Assembly (NCBI RefSeq): GCF_001507435.1
Contig: NZ_LMWH01000233.1
Location: 35,519-99,518, forward strand
Length of the DNA stretch: 64,000 nt
Direction of reading: 5' to 3'
Source of the DNA: Streptomyces sp. NRRL F-5122
Lineage (GTDB): Bacteria > Actinomycetota > Actinomycetes > Streptomycetales > Streptomycetaceae
Positions 35,948 to 45,241 of the stretch are shown here, one piece after another. The notes beneath the pieces are model-generated. The model saw nothing but the letters and a program-made list of their open reading frames with translations, did not search any database and was not told the origin of the DNA. Both the position numbers and the translations under genes were made by a program. The stretch's first letter is position 1; each line of letters begins with the position of its first letter.

Positions 35948-36637
35948 TCAGTTCGGCAGCTCGACCGACAGGTGCGGGCCCAGCGCCCGAAGGAAGTCCG
36001 CAGCGTCGAACATCGCACCGGCCGAGGCCACGCCCGTCGTCCGCGTGTGTCCGGCCAGGATTCGCTGGACAGCCTCCACCGCCAGTGGTGCGGTGACCGC
36101 GTAGATGTCCTGTCCGCGGGCCGTGGCACGTCGCTCGACGCCACCCGCGCGGACCAGGACGTCAACAACGAACATCTGGTCCGACCGTCCCAGGGCGTCG
36201 ACCGGCTTCGGCGACGGTGTGTCCTCCTCGGACGGGTCTCTCGCGGCTTCGACGGCCATGTAGGTGCGGACTTCAGGCACGGCCACATGGCTGGGCACGG
36301 TGACGACATCGGCCATGGTGAACTCCGCGATCACCATTCGCCGGCCCAGTGGCTCCGGAAAGAGCCAGTCCTGCTCCCATGGCTTGTCGTCGTACTGCAG
36401 CGCGCCGTCGGTGAACCGCACCCGCCGGCCGGCGCGACGCTGATGGGAGACCTCACCCGCCGCCCGGGTGCCCGCCGTGGGATGCCAGCTGCTCAACCCG
36501 TAGGCGACGTGCACCTCGTCCGCAGCCGTCCATTCCCTCATCGCGGCGGTCACCATGCGTCCAACGCACGCTCGCGAGGGCCGAAGAGGCAGCCCTCCGC
36601 GGTCCGGCGGCCCGGTCGATCGCCTCGAGATCACCAC
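35948..36637 (-). pseudogene. C-terminal fragment of a saccharopine dehydrogenase-like protein
   Basis: From about residue 30 the translation is normal coding sequence: REWTAADEVHVAYGLSSWHP, TAGTRAAG, then a conserved-looking stretch to DAADFLRALGPHLSVELPN. It resembles the second half of saccharopine-dehydrogenase-family proteins (usually about 350 residues). The N-terminal NAD(P)-binding GxGxxG half is missing, and residues before about 30 look random. The gene therefore appears truncated at its 5' end; no insertion sequence is visible at the break near 36550. Confidence 0.65.
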
Positions 36638-36677
36638 TGGGCTGCGGCACGACGACCGTAGCGTGCCCCGGTGGTCG

Positions 36678-38183
36678 TCAGGTCCGGGGCCGGTGGCCGC
36701 GCTCCTGGCGCGGGGGGGTCTGCTGCGCCGGCACGCTGGGCAGGGGCAGATTCGCCGCCTCGTACTGGGCGAGGTTGTAGCGGGCGCCGGTCTGCGGCAG
36801 TTCGGGCGCGTGACGGCGCGGTGCGTTCATCCGCAGCGCCGAGGTGAGGTCACCCGTGACGCGGCGGCGCCACTCGCTGATGTTCGGCTCGGCCACACCG
36901 GTCAGCCGCTCCAGGAACTGGAGGACGGAGGTGTGGTCGAAGGTCTCCGAGGCGACCCATCCACCCACGGTCCAGGGCGAGATGATGATGCAGGGCACCC
37001 GGAAACCGAGCCCCACCGGGAGGTTGCCACCGGGGACACCGGTCGGCGAGGCCTTGCTGACGAACTCGCCCGCGGTACCGGCCGGCGGTGTCGGCGGCAC
37101 CACGTGGTCGAACAGGCCGTCGTTCTCATCGTAGTTGAGGATGAAGACGGTCTTGGCCCAGGTCTCCGGGTTGGCGGCGATCGCGTCGATCTTGCCGGCC
37201 AGCCAGTTGGCGCCCGCCGCGGGCGTGCGGGCCGGGTGCTCGTCGTACAGCGACGGCGGCAGCAGCCAGCTCACCTTGGGCAGCTTGCCGTTCATCGCGT
37301 CGTACTCGAACTGGCCGAAGGCGCTCTCGGCGATCGCCTTGTCGTAGAGCGGGTCGCCGGCCTTCGCAGCCTGGTACTGCTTCATGTTGGCGATCGGCGC
37401 CAGACCGGTGGGGCCGCCGCCCGGGCCCTTGGCGGGCTCGTGGTAGATCTTCCAGCTCACCCCGGCCGCCTCCAGGCGCTCCGGGTAGGTGGTCCACGTG
37501 TACGTGCCCTTCGGCGCGTTGTTGTCCAGCGCGGGTCCGCCGGCCAGTCCGTCGGGGTCGACGGTGCCGGTCATGTGCATGTACCGGTTCGGGTGCGTCG
37601 GGCCCATCACCGAGCAGTGGTACGCGTCGCAGAGGGTGAACGCGTCCGCCAGTGCGTAGTGGAACGGGATGTCGTCACGGGTCAGGTAGCCCATGGTGTA
37701 CGGGCCCTTGGCGTTGCCGTCCGCGTCGCGGTGGGCCGGCAGCCAGTTGTCCATCTGCCCGCCGTTCCAGGCGTTGTGCTGGGCCTGCCAGGCGTGGCTC
37801 AGCGACGGCACGGCCATCGCGGCGGTGGTCCTGGAGTCCATGTGGTACGGCAACAGGTGGCCGTCCGGGTTCAGGGTGTCGGGCTGGTAGTAGACCGGCC
37901 GCCCGTTGGGCAGCCGGACCGCGTGCGGGTCCTCGAAACCCCGGACGCCGGACAGGGTGCCGAAGTAGTGGTCGAAGCTGCGGTTCTCCTGCATCAGGAT
38001 CACCACGTGCTCGATGTCGGACAGTCGCCCGCCGGACTTGGGCTCGGCGGCCGCCGCCCTGCTGAGGTTGGGCGGCAGAATCGACGCGGCAGCGGCCATG
38101 CCGCCGACCGCCGCCGCGACGCCGAGCAGTCGTCTGCGGGTGGGGCCTTCCTGCTGGGTGTCGTCGTGCGAGGCGTCGGACAT
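36678..38183 (-). CDS. Tat-exported phosphoesterase / phospholipase C family protein
   Basis: The ATG at 38183 has AAAGGAA upstream. A Tat signal is present (RRRLLGVAAAVGGMAAAAS). The phosphoesterase domain begins IEHVVILMQENRSFDHYFGT, with the metal-binding ENRSFDHY typical of this family. Later markers are VMGPTHPNRYMHMTGT, KTVFILNYDENDGLFDHVVP and VPCIIISPWTVGGWV. At 501 residues it lacks the two C-terminal domains of the roughly 700-residue phosphocholine-specific phospholipases C, so it belongs to the shorter group that includes acid phosphatases. It would release phosphate from phospholipids or other esters outside the cell. A candidate PHO box lies upstream. Confidence 0.9.
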   Translation of the reverse strand: MSDASHDDTQQEGPTRRRLLGVAAAVGGMAAAASILPPNLSRAAAAEPKSGGRLSDIEHVVILMQENRSFDHYFGTLSGVRGFEDPHAVRLPNGRPVYYQPDTLNPDGHLLPYHMDSRTTAAMAVPSLSHAWQAQHNAWNGGQMDNWLPAHRDADGNAKGPYTMGYLTRDDIPFHYALADAFTLCDAYHCSVMGPTHPNRYMHMTGTVDPDGLAGGPALDNNAPKGTYTWTTYPERLEAAGVSWKIYHEPAKGPGGGPTGLAPIANMKQYQAAKAGDPLYDKAIAESAFGQFEYDAMNGKLPKVSWLLPPSLYDEHPARTPAAGANWLAGKIDAIAANPETWAKTVFILNYDENDGLFDHVVPPTPPAGTAGEFVSKASPTGVPGGNLPVGLGFRVPCIIISPWTVGGWVASETFDHTSVLQFLERLTGVAEPNISEWRRRVTGDLTSALRMNAPRRHAPELPQTGARYNLAQYEAANLPLPSVPAQQTPPRQERGHRPRT

Positions 38184-38310
38184 CCGTGTTCCTTTCGCGA
38201 GCACGCCCGCTGGGGCGTACGGGAAGGGGCACAGAAAGGCTGGTCGCCGTCGGGCACGCGGCGATGACTAATACGTGGCCAGTACAAGAAGAAGTCCGGG
38301 GCCGACCCCA

Positions 38311-38332
38311 CCCAAGTGAGCGCGAGGCGAAC
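38311..38332 (-). promoter_or_regulatory. possible PHO box upstream of the phosphoesterase gene
   Basis: On the minus strand two adjacent 11-nt units, GTTCGCCTCGC and GCTCACTTGGG, resemble the PhoP direct-repeat unit whose core is GTTCACC. They lie about 130 bp upstream of the ATG at 38183. The match is imperfect (one mismatch in the first core, two in the second). The remaining bases of 38184-38610 hold no gene. Confidence 0.3.
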
Positions 38333-38610
38333 TGCGCCCCTCGGCACGGCGTCGGCCGTCACCGATTTCGCCCCAACGACCCTCGTAACAGTATGAGTTG
38401 GATGATCCGACACATGGCCGACCGGGTGGACACCGGACACGGACCCGGCACAGCACCCGACCGGCCGGCGCAGTAGGGGCGCGGCGTGCGACCGAGGCAC
38501 GTCGAGTCGGGCTCACGAGCGGTTGATCTCCTGTCTGATAGCGTCGGCCGGCGCATCGCGCCATTGCCGGGCCGGCCTCCCGCCGGGCGGTGACGACAGA
38601 AGGAGGCACG

Positions 38611-39579
38611 GTGCTCGGTGCCCTGGGGATCAGCGAGTTCGACGAGCGGGTGTACCGCGCTCTTCTGGCGAAGCCCGACCGTACGACGCGGGAGATCGCC
38701 GAGGAACTTGACGCCACCCCCAGCCGGATACGGCACGCGGTGGCCCGGTTGCTGGACATGGGCGTGCTGCGTACGGAAGGACACGGCCAGTACCGACCGG
38801 TCAGCCCGCGGACCGCGTTGAGCGCACTGCTCGCCAAGTACAGAGCCGATTCCGAGGCGGCGTTCGCCGCAGTGGCGGATGTGGTCGACGACCTGGCAAG
38901 CGAGTACCGCGCCAGCCGACTGCAGGAGCATCCGAACGAGCTGGTGGAGGTGATCACAGGTGAGACGGCGATCGGCCTGCGCGTCGCCGAGCTGACCCAG
39001 TCGATCCGCAGCCACTTCTGGGTGTTGGACCGGCCACCGTATCTGGGCCCGTACAGCACCGAGTTGGAGGAGGCCTTCACCAAGGAACTGCTGGACCGCG
39101 GCGTCGACATACGGTCCGTGTACAGCCCGGAGGCGCTGGAGAACCACGGCCGATTCGAACTGATCACCCGCCTCGCCCAGCTCGGCGAGCAGGCCCGGCT
39201 CCTGCCGACCGTGCCGTTCAGGCTGCGGATCATGGACCGTCGTGTCGCGCTGGTCGCACTGATCGGAGGGCGGTACGACAGGATCGCCGTCGTCCATCAG
39301 TCGGGTCTGCTCGACGCGCTCCTCGAGCTGTTCGACGTCTACTGGCAGCGGGCACAACCCATCGTCTCGACGACTCAGGCGGCCCCGGACCAGCCGAGCA
39401 CGGACGATCTCCTGCTTCTGAGAATGCTGCAGGCGGGCTACAAGGACCAGGCGATCGCCCGGCAACTGGGCACGAGCGCACGCACCGTGACCCGCAGGAT
39501 CGCCGCGATCGCCACCCGCCTCGGCCTCGAGACCCGCTTCCAGGTGGGCGCCGAAGCCGCCAAGCGCGGCTGGATCTGA
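38611..39579 (+). CDS. TrmB-like/LuxR-type transcriptional regulator, paralogue of 13450-14490
   Basis: The GTG at 38611 follows GAAGGAGG. The N-terminal winged helix (LGISEFDERVYRALLAKPDR, TTREIAEELD, TPSRIRHAVARL) is TrmB-like. A middle domain (about residues 85-250) may bind an effector. The C-terminal HTH (DLLLLRMLQAGYKDQAIARQ, LGTSARTVTRRIAAIATRLG) is LuxR-like, and both regulators end with the same type of segment, F-Q-x-G-x-x-A-(A)-x-R-G-W. It is divergent from the phosphoesterase gene and lies upstream of the third subtilase, so it is a candidate regulator of either; that is inference. Confidence 0.87.
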   Translation: MLGALGISEFDERVYRALLAKPDRTTREIAEELDATPSRIRHAVARLLDMGVLRTEGHGQYRPVSPRTALSALLAKYRADSEAAFAAVADVVDDLASEYRASRLQEHPNELVEVITGETAIGLRVAELTQSIRSHFWVLDRPPYLGPYSTELEEAFTKELLDRGVDIRSVYSPEALENHGRFELITRLAQLGEQARLLPTVPFRLRIMDRRVALVALIGGRYDRIAVVHQSGLLDALLELFDVYWQRAQPIVSTTQAAPDQPSTDDLLLLRMLQAGYKDQAIARQLGTSARTVTRRIAAIATRLGLETRFQVGAEAAKRGWI

Positions 39580-39595
39580 GCCCGGCGGCCAACCG

Positions 39596-39617
39596 CACGG
39601 GGGCCCGAGGGCCCGTG
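39596..39617 (+). terminator. weak hairpin after the second TrmB/LuxR regulator
   Basis: CACGGG (39596-39601) pairs with CCCGTG (39612-39617) around a GC-rich loop that can pair in part. Confidence 0.35.
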
Positions 39618-39840
39618 GCACAATCCCGGCACCCCGGCTCTCGGCGTATGAATGAGGCGCCGCCTTGCGGACCGGCTCACTTCGGCGCACGTGTCGACGG
39701 GCTCCGCGTCGCCAGGGGCGACGCACAGATCAGGGTGATGCGGCCCTCGTCGGCCCAATTCGTAAGTCGATTCACCCACGCAGGGTTTCGAGCCACCCAC
39801 TCTCCCGGCCTGGTCCAACCCCGCCCAGTCTTGGCACGAT

Positions 39841-39854
39841 TCGCCAGCTGGCGA
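39841..39854. promoter_or_regulatory. 14-bp palindrome upstream of subtilase copy 3
   Basis: TCGCCAGCTGGCGA is a perfect palindrome about 200 bp before the TTG start, in an otherwise gene-free 470-bp region (39580-40049) that turns AT-rich near 39860-39910. A few 14-bp palindromes are expected by chance in a window this size. Confidence 0.3.
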
Positions 39855-40049
39855 TATCGGACACGGATCTGATCTATACATCTCCCGTTCACGAGCCTTA
39901 ACTCTGATCGTCCACGCCGAGCTGTCGCGATCCCGGAACCCCCACCCATCGGCCCGCAGCGTCGGCCATCCCCTCCCCCGCCGATCCGTCACTTCAGCCA
40001 TGAATCGCTTGCGGGCCGACCCGGCCCTACGGAACATTCAGGGAATCCT

Positions 40050-43000
40050 TTGAGATCATCACCGAGACGCTGGAGCGTGTTCGCCGTCGCAGGCGCCGCC
40101 CTCCTTTCGTTGGCACAGCCCGCCGCCGTGTCCGCCGCCCACGCCACCGCCGGCTCCGCCGCTCCCGCCGCGCAGCGCAACGTACCCCCGGGCGTCCACT
40201 CGGTCACCCTGATCACGGGTGACGTCGTCGTCACACGGCAGTCCGGCGCCGGCGGCGGCACTGTCGATGTGCGCGGTGCGGCCGGAACACCGGCCCAGGC
40301 GCGCATCATGGAGTCGAACGGCGACCTGTACGTGTATCCCGATTCCGTTCTCCCCTATGTGGCGGCAGGCGTGCTGGACAAGCGCCTGTTCGACATCAGC
40401 CGGCTTGTCGCGGACGGCTACGACGACGCACGTCGCGACCAGTTGCCGCTGATCGTCTCGTACGACGGCAAGGCCGCCTCCGGGCTGCGTTCCACGGCCC
40501 CCGAGGGCGCCAGCAGGGTCAGGGCCCTCGGCAGTGTCCAGGGTGCCGCGATGTCCGAGGACCGGGACAGGTCGGCCGACTTCTGGCGTGCCGTCACCTC
40601 CACGCCGTCCGGCAAGAGAACCACCGCAGCCGCCTCCGGCAAACCGGCCTTCGGTGGGGGTATCGCCCACATCTGGCTCGACGGAGTCGTGAAGGCGGAT
40701 CTCTCCGAGTCCACCTCGCAGATCGGCGCGCCGCAGGCGTGGGAGGCCGGCGACACCGGGAAGGGCGTGGACGTCGCCGTCCTGGACACCGGCGTCGACG
40801 CCGAACACCCCGACCTGGCCGGCCGGATAACGGCCGAGCAGAGCTTCGTTCCGGACGAGGACGTGACGGACCGCCATGGTCACGGCACTCATGTCGCGTC
40901 CACCATCGCCGGCACGGGGGCCGCGTCGGACGGCAAGGAGAAGGGCGTCGCGCCCGGTGCGGACCTGCATATCGGCAAGGTGCTCTCCGACGAGGGTTCC
41001 GGCCAGGACTCCTGGGTGCTGGCCGGCATGGAGTGGGCCGCGGTGGACCAGCACGCGGACATCGTCAACATGAGCCTGGGCTCAACGGCCCCGTCCGACG
41101 GCACGGATCCCCTCAGCGCCGCGGTCGACCGCCTGAGCGCCGAGACCGGGACCCTGTTCGTGGTCGCCGCGGGCAACGCGGGCTCGGACTACAGCGTCGG
41201 CTCCCCGGGCGCGGCCGACGCAGCCCTGACCGTGGGAGCCGTCGACTCCTCGGACGACGTCGCCTGGTTCTCCAGCCAGGGCCCCCGCGTCGGCGACGGC
41301 GGGCTCAAGCCGGAGATCACCGCCCCCGGCGTCGACGTGCTTGCGGCACGGTCCCAATACTCGCCGTCCGGCGAGGGCAGCTACCTGACGCTCAGCGGTA
41401 CCTCGCAGGCCACACCGCATGTCGCGGGCGCCGCTGCGCTGCTCGCGGCGGCGCATCCCGGTCTGACCGGCTCCCAGTTGAAGGACCTCCTGGTGAGCAG
41501 CTCGAAGCAGACGCCCAAGTACGACGCCTTCCAGGCGGGCAGCGGCCGGGTGGACGTCCCGTCGGCGCTGAGCGCCGACGTGTTCGCATCGGCGACCGCG
41601 TTCGCCGGCCAGGCGACGACGGGCGCGTCCGACGCGGTGCGCCGTCCGGTCACGTACACGAACATGGGTGACTCGCCGGTCACCCTCGACCTGTCGCTGC
41701 AGGCCCCGAACGCCCCCGCGGGGATGTTCCGCCTGTCCGCCTCCCAGGTCGTCGTACCCGCTCACGGCACCGCCGAGGTCACGGCCCTCATCGACGGCTC
41801 CAAGGCGACCACGAGCGGTCACTGGACCGGCCAGATCGTTGCGGCCGACACGGCGGGGAAGGCCGTCACCCACACTGCCGTGTCGCTGGGCGACATCGCC
41901 CACAAGCTGACCCTGGTCCTCAAGGACGCACACGGCAAGCCGATGTCCGGGGTCGTCGAGCTGCTGCGGTCCGGTGACTTCGAGCCCGAGTTCTGGATCG
42001 TCGACGAGTCCGGCACTGCGCAGATGTTCCTCCCCGACGACGTCTACTCGGTGCTGGAGTTCAAGGACGTACAGGGTGTCCACGGCCCGCACTCGATGGG
42101 GATGGCGTTGCTCGGCGACCCCGAGGTCGTGATGGACCACGACACCACGGTCACCCTGGACGCCTCGAAGATCGAGCGGGTGGACATGACCGCACCGCAG
42201 CGGACCGAGACGACCTACCAGCGCCTCGAGTACAACCGCTCGATGGGCGGCGGCACCTGGCGCGACTACATGGAGACCCAGACCAGCTACGACAGCCTGT
42301 GGGCCCAGCCCACCACGCACAAGGTGACCCACGGCGACTTCTACCTCGGCGCCCGCTGGCGCAAGGAGCAGCCGGCACTCGCCATCGCCACCAGGACCAC
42401 CGAGTTCACCGACGCCCTCCGGCAACAGGACGTCACCGCACTGGCCCAGGGGCACTACAAGCTCCCGCTCGTGGCCGCCGGCGACGGAACGAACGCGGAC
42501 TACGCCGGTCTGGACGCGCGGGGCAAGGCGGTGGTCGTCCGCCGCAACGACACGATCGGCGACGCCGACCAGGCCGCCGCGGCGATCGAGGCAGGCGCCA
42601 GACTCCTGCTGGTCGTGAACAACGAACCCGGTCGCCGATTCCGCAGCTACAGCAGCGAACCGTGGACGGGTACTCCCGCCGGCATCGACGTCGCGTTGTT
42701 GAGCACGGACGAGGGCGAGAAGCTCTTCGCCCAGGCCGCTGCCCCCAAGGCGGTGCTCTCGGTGGACTCGCAGCCGGTGAGCCCCTACGTCTACGACCTG
42801 ATGTGGACGTGGCACAACCAGATCCCGGACCACTTGGTCGTCCAGGGCGGCCCGAAGAACCTCGCCCGGGTGAACGTCGACTTCGACAGCCCCGACAGCA
42901 CCCGGCGCGGTGGTGAGTTCCGCTTCGACTGGCCGGTCTACTCGGACTGGGGCATCGGCACGATGATGAGTGAGCCGGTGAACTCGCAGCGGGTCGACTG

Positions 43001-43772
43001 GGTCTCCACCGGGCCCGGGTACTCCTGGGGCCAGGAGGCGTACGTCGAGGGTCTGCTCTACGAGATCGAGCCGCGTACCACCTACCGGGCGGACAGCACA
43101 CAGTCGCAGCACTGGTTCAAGCCCATCGAGCGACCGTACCTGAACAACAACTACAAGCCGCCGACCCGTACGGGGAGCCGGCTGACCTTGGACGTCCCCG
43201 GCTGGGGCGGCTCGGACCACGTCGGCATGTCCATGGACTACGAGCGCATGCCGCACACCCTCACGCTCTACCAGGGTGACACCGAGTTGGCCCAGAACCC
43301 CGGAAACACCATGGTGCAGGCCGACGCACCCGGCGCCGGCAAGCTGCCGTACCGTCTCGTCCTGGACACCAGCCGGGACAGCTCGGTGAGCCCGTACTCC
43401 TCCACCACGCACACCGAGTGGGACTTCATCTCCCGGGCTCCGGCGGGGGACGAGCAGTCGGTCCTGCCGCTCCTGCAGATCGACTACGGCGTCGACACCG
43501 ACGCGGCGGGCCGGGCCAAGAGGAACGCGACACTGACGGCGTCCGTCGCCCACCTCGCCCACGCCACGGGCGCCGGCACCCTGTCGAAGCTCACCTTGGA
43601 GGTGTCCTACGACGACGGACGTACCTGGCGCACGATCACCGGCGGAAAGGACGGCCGGTTCGGGCTGTCCGCCCCGAAGCAGGCCCGGTTCGTCTCACTG
43701 CGGGCTCACGCCCACGACAGTGCCGGGAACGCGGTCGCACAGACCGTGACCCGGGCCTTCGGTCTGCGCTGA
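40050..43772 (+). CDS. secreted subtilase (S8) with PA domain, copy 3
   Basis: A TTG at 40050 (AGGGA six nt upstream) begins a signal peptide (RRWSVFAVAGAALLSLAQPA, cleavage near VSA). The propeptide has VTLITGDVVVTRQ and RLVADGYDDARRDQLPLIVS. The triad is VAVLDTG (D246), HGHGTH (H278) and SGTSQATP (S452). The PA domain is at about 815-860 (LDARGKAVVVRRN). The long C-terminal part ends QTVTRAFGLR, almost the same as copy 1. It is 1240 residues long and carries its own strong terminator. Copies 1 and 3 look closer to each other than to copy 2. Confidence 0.9.
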   Translation: MRSSPRRWSVFAVAGAALLSLAQPAAVSAAHATAGSAAPAAQRNVPPGVHSVTLITGDVVVTRQSGAGGGTVDVRGAAGTPAQARIMESNGDLYVYPDSVLPYVAAGVLDKRLFDISRLVADGYDDARRDQLPLIVSYDGKAASGLRSTAPEGASRVRALGSVQGAAMSEDRDRSADFWRAVTSTPSGKRTTAAASGKPAFGGGIAHIWLDGVVKADLSESTSQIGAPQAWEAGDTGKGVDVAVLDTGVDAEHPDLAGRITAEQSFVPDEDVTDRHGHGTHVASTIAGTGAASDGKEKGVAPGADLHIGKVLSDEGSGQDSWVLAGMEWAAVDQHADIVNMSLGSTAPSDGTDPLSAAVDRLSAETGTLFVVAAGNAGSDYSVGSPGAADAALTVGAVDSSDDVAWFSSQGPRVGDGGLKPEITAPGVDVLAARSQYSPSGEGSYLTLSGTSQATPHVAGAAALLAAAHPGLTGSQLKDLLVSSSKQTPKYDAFQAGSGRVDVPSALSADVFASATAFAGQATTGASDAVRRPVTYTNMGDSPVTLDLSLQAPNAPAGMFRLSASQVVVPAHGTAEVTALIDGSKATTSGHWTGQIVAADTAGKAVTHTAVSLGDIAHKLTLVLKDAHGKPMSGVVELLRSGDFEPEFWIVDESGTAQMFLPDDVYSVLEFKDVQGVHGPHSMGMALLGDPEVVMDHDTTVTLDASKIERVDMTAPQRTETTYQRLEYNRSMGGGTWRDYMETQTSYDSLWAQPTTHKVTHGDFYLGARWRKEQPALAIATRTTEFTDALRQQDVTALAQGHYKLPLVAAGDGTNADYAGLDARGKAVVVRRNDTIGDADQAAAAIEAGARLLLVVNNEPGRRFRSYSSEPWTGTPAGIDVALLSTDEGEKLFAQAAAPKAVLSVDSQPVSPYVYDLMWTWHNQIPDHLVVQGGPKNLARVNVDFDSPDSTRRGGEFRFDWPVYSDWGIGTMMSEPVNSQRVDWVSTGPGYSWGQEAYVEGLLYEIEPRTTYRADSTQSQHWFKPIERPYLNNNYKPPTRTGSRLTLDVPGWGGSDHVGMSMDYERMPHTLTLYQGDTELAQNPGNTMVQADAPGAGKLPYRLVLDTSRDSSVSPYSSTTHTEWDFISRAPAGDEQSVLPLLQIDYGVDTDAAGRAKRNATLTASVAHLAHATGAGTLSKLTLEVSYDDGRTWRTITGGKDGRFGLSAPKQARFVSLRAHAHDSAGNAVAQTVTRAFGLR

Positions 43773-43776
43773 TCCT

Positions 43777-43810
43777 GCGGGGCACACCGCTCTGTTGCGG
43801 TGTGCCCCGC
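43777..43810 (+). terminator. terminator after subtilase copy 3
   Basis: Perfect 14-bp stem GCGGGGCACACCGC with the 6-nt loop TCTGTT, 4 nt after the stop codon. Confidence 0.8.
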
Positions 43811-43975
43811 CCGAACCGGCCTACGCTGCCGCTGTCGGGAAGCGGCTCGCGCCCATCTCGCAGGCCCTGACCAAGAAGCAGCCCCGCCTCACTTCGAGAA
43901 CGGACAGGCGCCCTCAACTCAGTGCCCGTAGCGGCGGTTGCTTCGTACGGGAGCCCAAGGTGGCATGATCCGGTC

Positions 43976-45115
43976 ATGAGCCTCACCGTGCGGCAGCTCA
44001 CCCTCGCCACCCTGGACCGTCAGCTCCTGCTCGAGCGCCGGCGTCTCGATGTGGCGGAGGCGGTGCGCCGGGTCTGCGCTCTGCAGGCACAGACACCGGC
44101 GTCGCCGTACCTGGCGCTGTGGAACCGTGTGCAGGATTTCGCGCCCGAGGACCTCGACGCGGCGTTCGCGCACGGTCGGATCGTGAAAGCGACGCTCATG
44201 CGGATCACACTGCACGTCGTCCACGCCGAGGACTACGAGCCCTACCGCGCCGCCATGCTGAGCACTCTGCGGGCGTCGCGGCTGTACGACCGCCGTTTCG
44301 CCGCAACAGGGCTGACCCCCAGCGACGCCGACGCGCTGCTGCCGGAACTCGCAGGCTTCCTGGAGCAGCCCCGCACCGGCGCCCAGGTGGAGGACGGGGT
44401 CACGGGGAGACACGGAGAGCACGCACACCGCGTGTGGTGGGCGCTGCGCACGTTCGCGCCATTGCATCACGCACCGACCGGCGGCCCGTGGTCGTTCACC
44501 CAGCCGAACACCTACCGCGCCTCATCGGCGGCCCCCGCGGCCACACCGCAGGAGGCCGACACCGGGGTCCAGCGCCTGCTGCTCGCCTACCTGCGCGCAT
44601 TCGGGCCCGCGTCGGCCCAGGACTTCGCCCGGTTCACCCTGCTGACACGCCCCGTGATCGCCAAATCCCTGCATGAGCTGGGTGACCTGGTGGTACGAGT
44701 GCCGGGCCCGGGCCGCGCCGCCCTGTTCGACCTGGCCGACGCCACCGCGCCAGCCGATGACACCCCGGCGCCGCCGAGGTTGCTGCCGATGTGGGACAGC
44801 ACGCTGCTGGCCCACGCCGTCCCCGGGCGGGTCATGCCCCCGGAGTACCGTCCCCTGATCGTCCGGCGCAACGGCGACGTACTGCCCTGCCTGCTTGTCG
44901 ACGGGCAGGTCGTCGGAGTGTGGCGCGCAGCCGACGACGGACTGGAACTGGCCGCCTTCCGCAAGCTCGGCAAGGTCGCATGGAAGGGACTGATCGAGGA
45001 GGCGGAAAGGCTGTCAGTGTTGCTGGCGGACCGCGAGCCGGCCGTCTACCAGCGCTACGGGCACTGGTGGGATAAGGGGTTTCCCGATGTCGAGCGGACG
45101 ATCGTGAAGGGCTGA
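43976..45115 (+). CDS. winged-helix AlkZ-like DNA glycosylase family protein (HTH_42)
   Basis: The 379-residue protein matches the HTH_42 family. The N-terminal winged helix carries ALQAQTPASPYLALWNR, in which Q37-A38-Q39 forms the Q-x-Q motif and sits at the same positions as the catalytic glutamines of Streptomyces AlkZ. Further family features are KATLMRITLHVVHAEDY, RAFGPASAQDFARFTLL and LLPMWDSTLLAH. AlkZ unhooks interstrand crosslinks made by azinomycin; relatives act on alkylated bases or have unknown targets. No antibiotic cluster is nearby. The ATG at 43976 was chosen because upstream residues do not fit; AAGGTGG lies 13 nt upstream. Confidence 0.82.
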   Translation: MSLTVRQLTLATLDRQLLLERRRLDVAEAVRRVCALQAQTPASPYLALWNRVQDFAPEDLDAAFAHGRIVKATLMRITLHVVHAEDYEPYRAAMLSTLRASRLYDRRFAATGLTPSDADALLPELAGFLEQPRTGAQVEDGVTGRHGEHAHRVWWALRTFAPLHHAPTGGPWSFTQPNTYRASSAAPAATPQEADTGVQRLLLAYLRAFGPASAQDFARFTLLTRPVIAKSLHELGDLVVRVPGPGRAALFDLADATAPADDTPAPPRLLPMWDSTLLAHAVPGRVMPPEYRPLIVRRNGDVLPCLLVDGQVVGVWRAADDGLELAAFRKLGKVAWKGLIEEAERLSVLLADREPAVYQRYGHWWDKGFPDVERTIVKG

Positions 45116-45241
45116 CCGGCCCGGTCGGCACGGCCTGTTCGGTGACTCCGAACGCTACGGGGTCGCCGGTCCGGCTGTTCTGAGTGAGCGCCGCCCTCCG
45201 GTGGCCCCAGGGTGGGCTCGTCGTCGAAGGGCCAGTCCCGA

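Noticed and set aside
19174-39775. Repeated GGTGAAT / ATTCACC heptamer upstream of several proteases (19174, 27604, 39769)
   Set aside because: The same heptamer also occurs at 720, inside coding sequence at 16232 and at 54131, so its frequency looks like chance.
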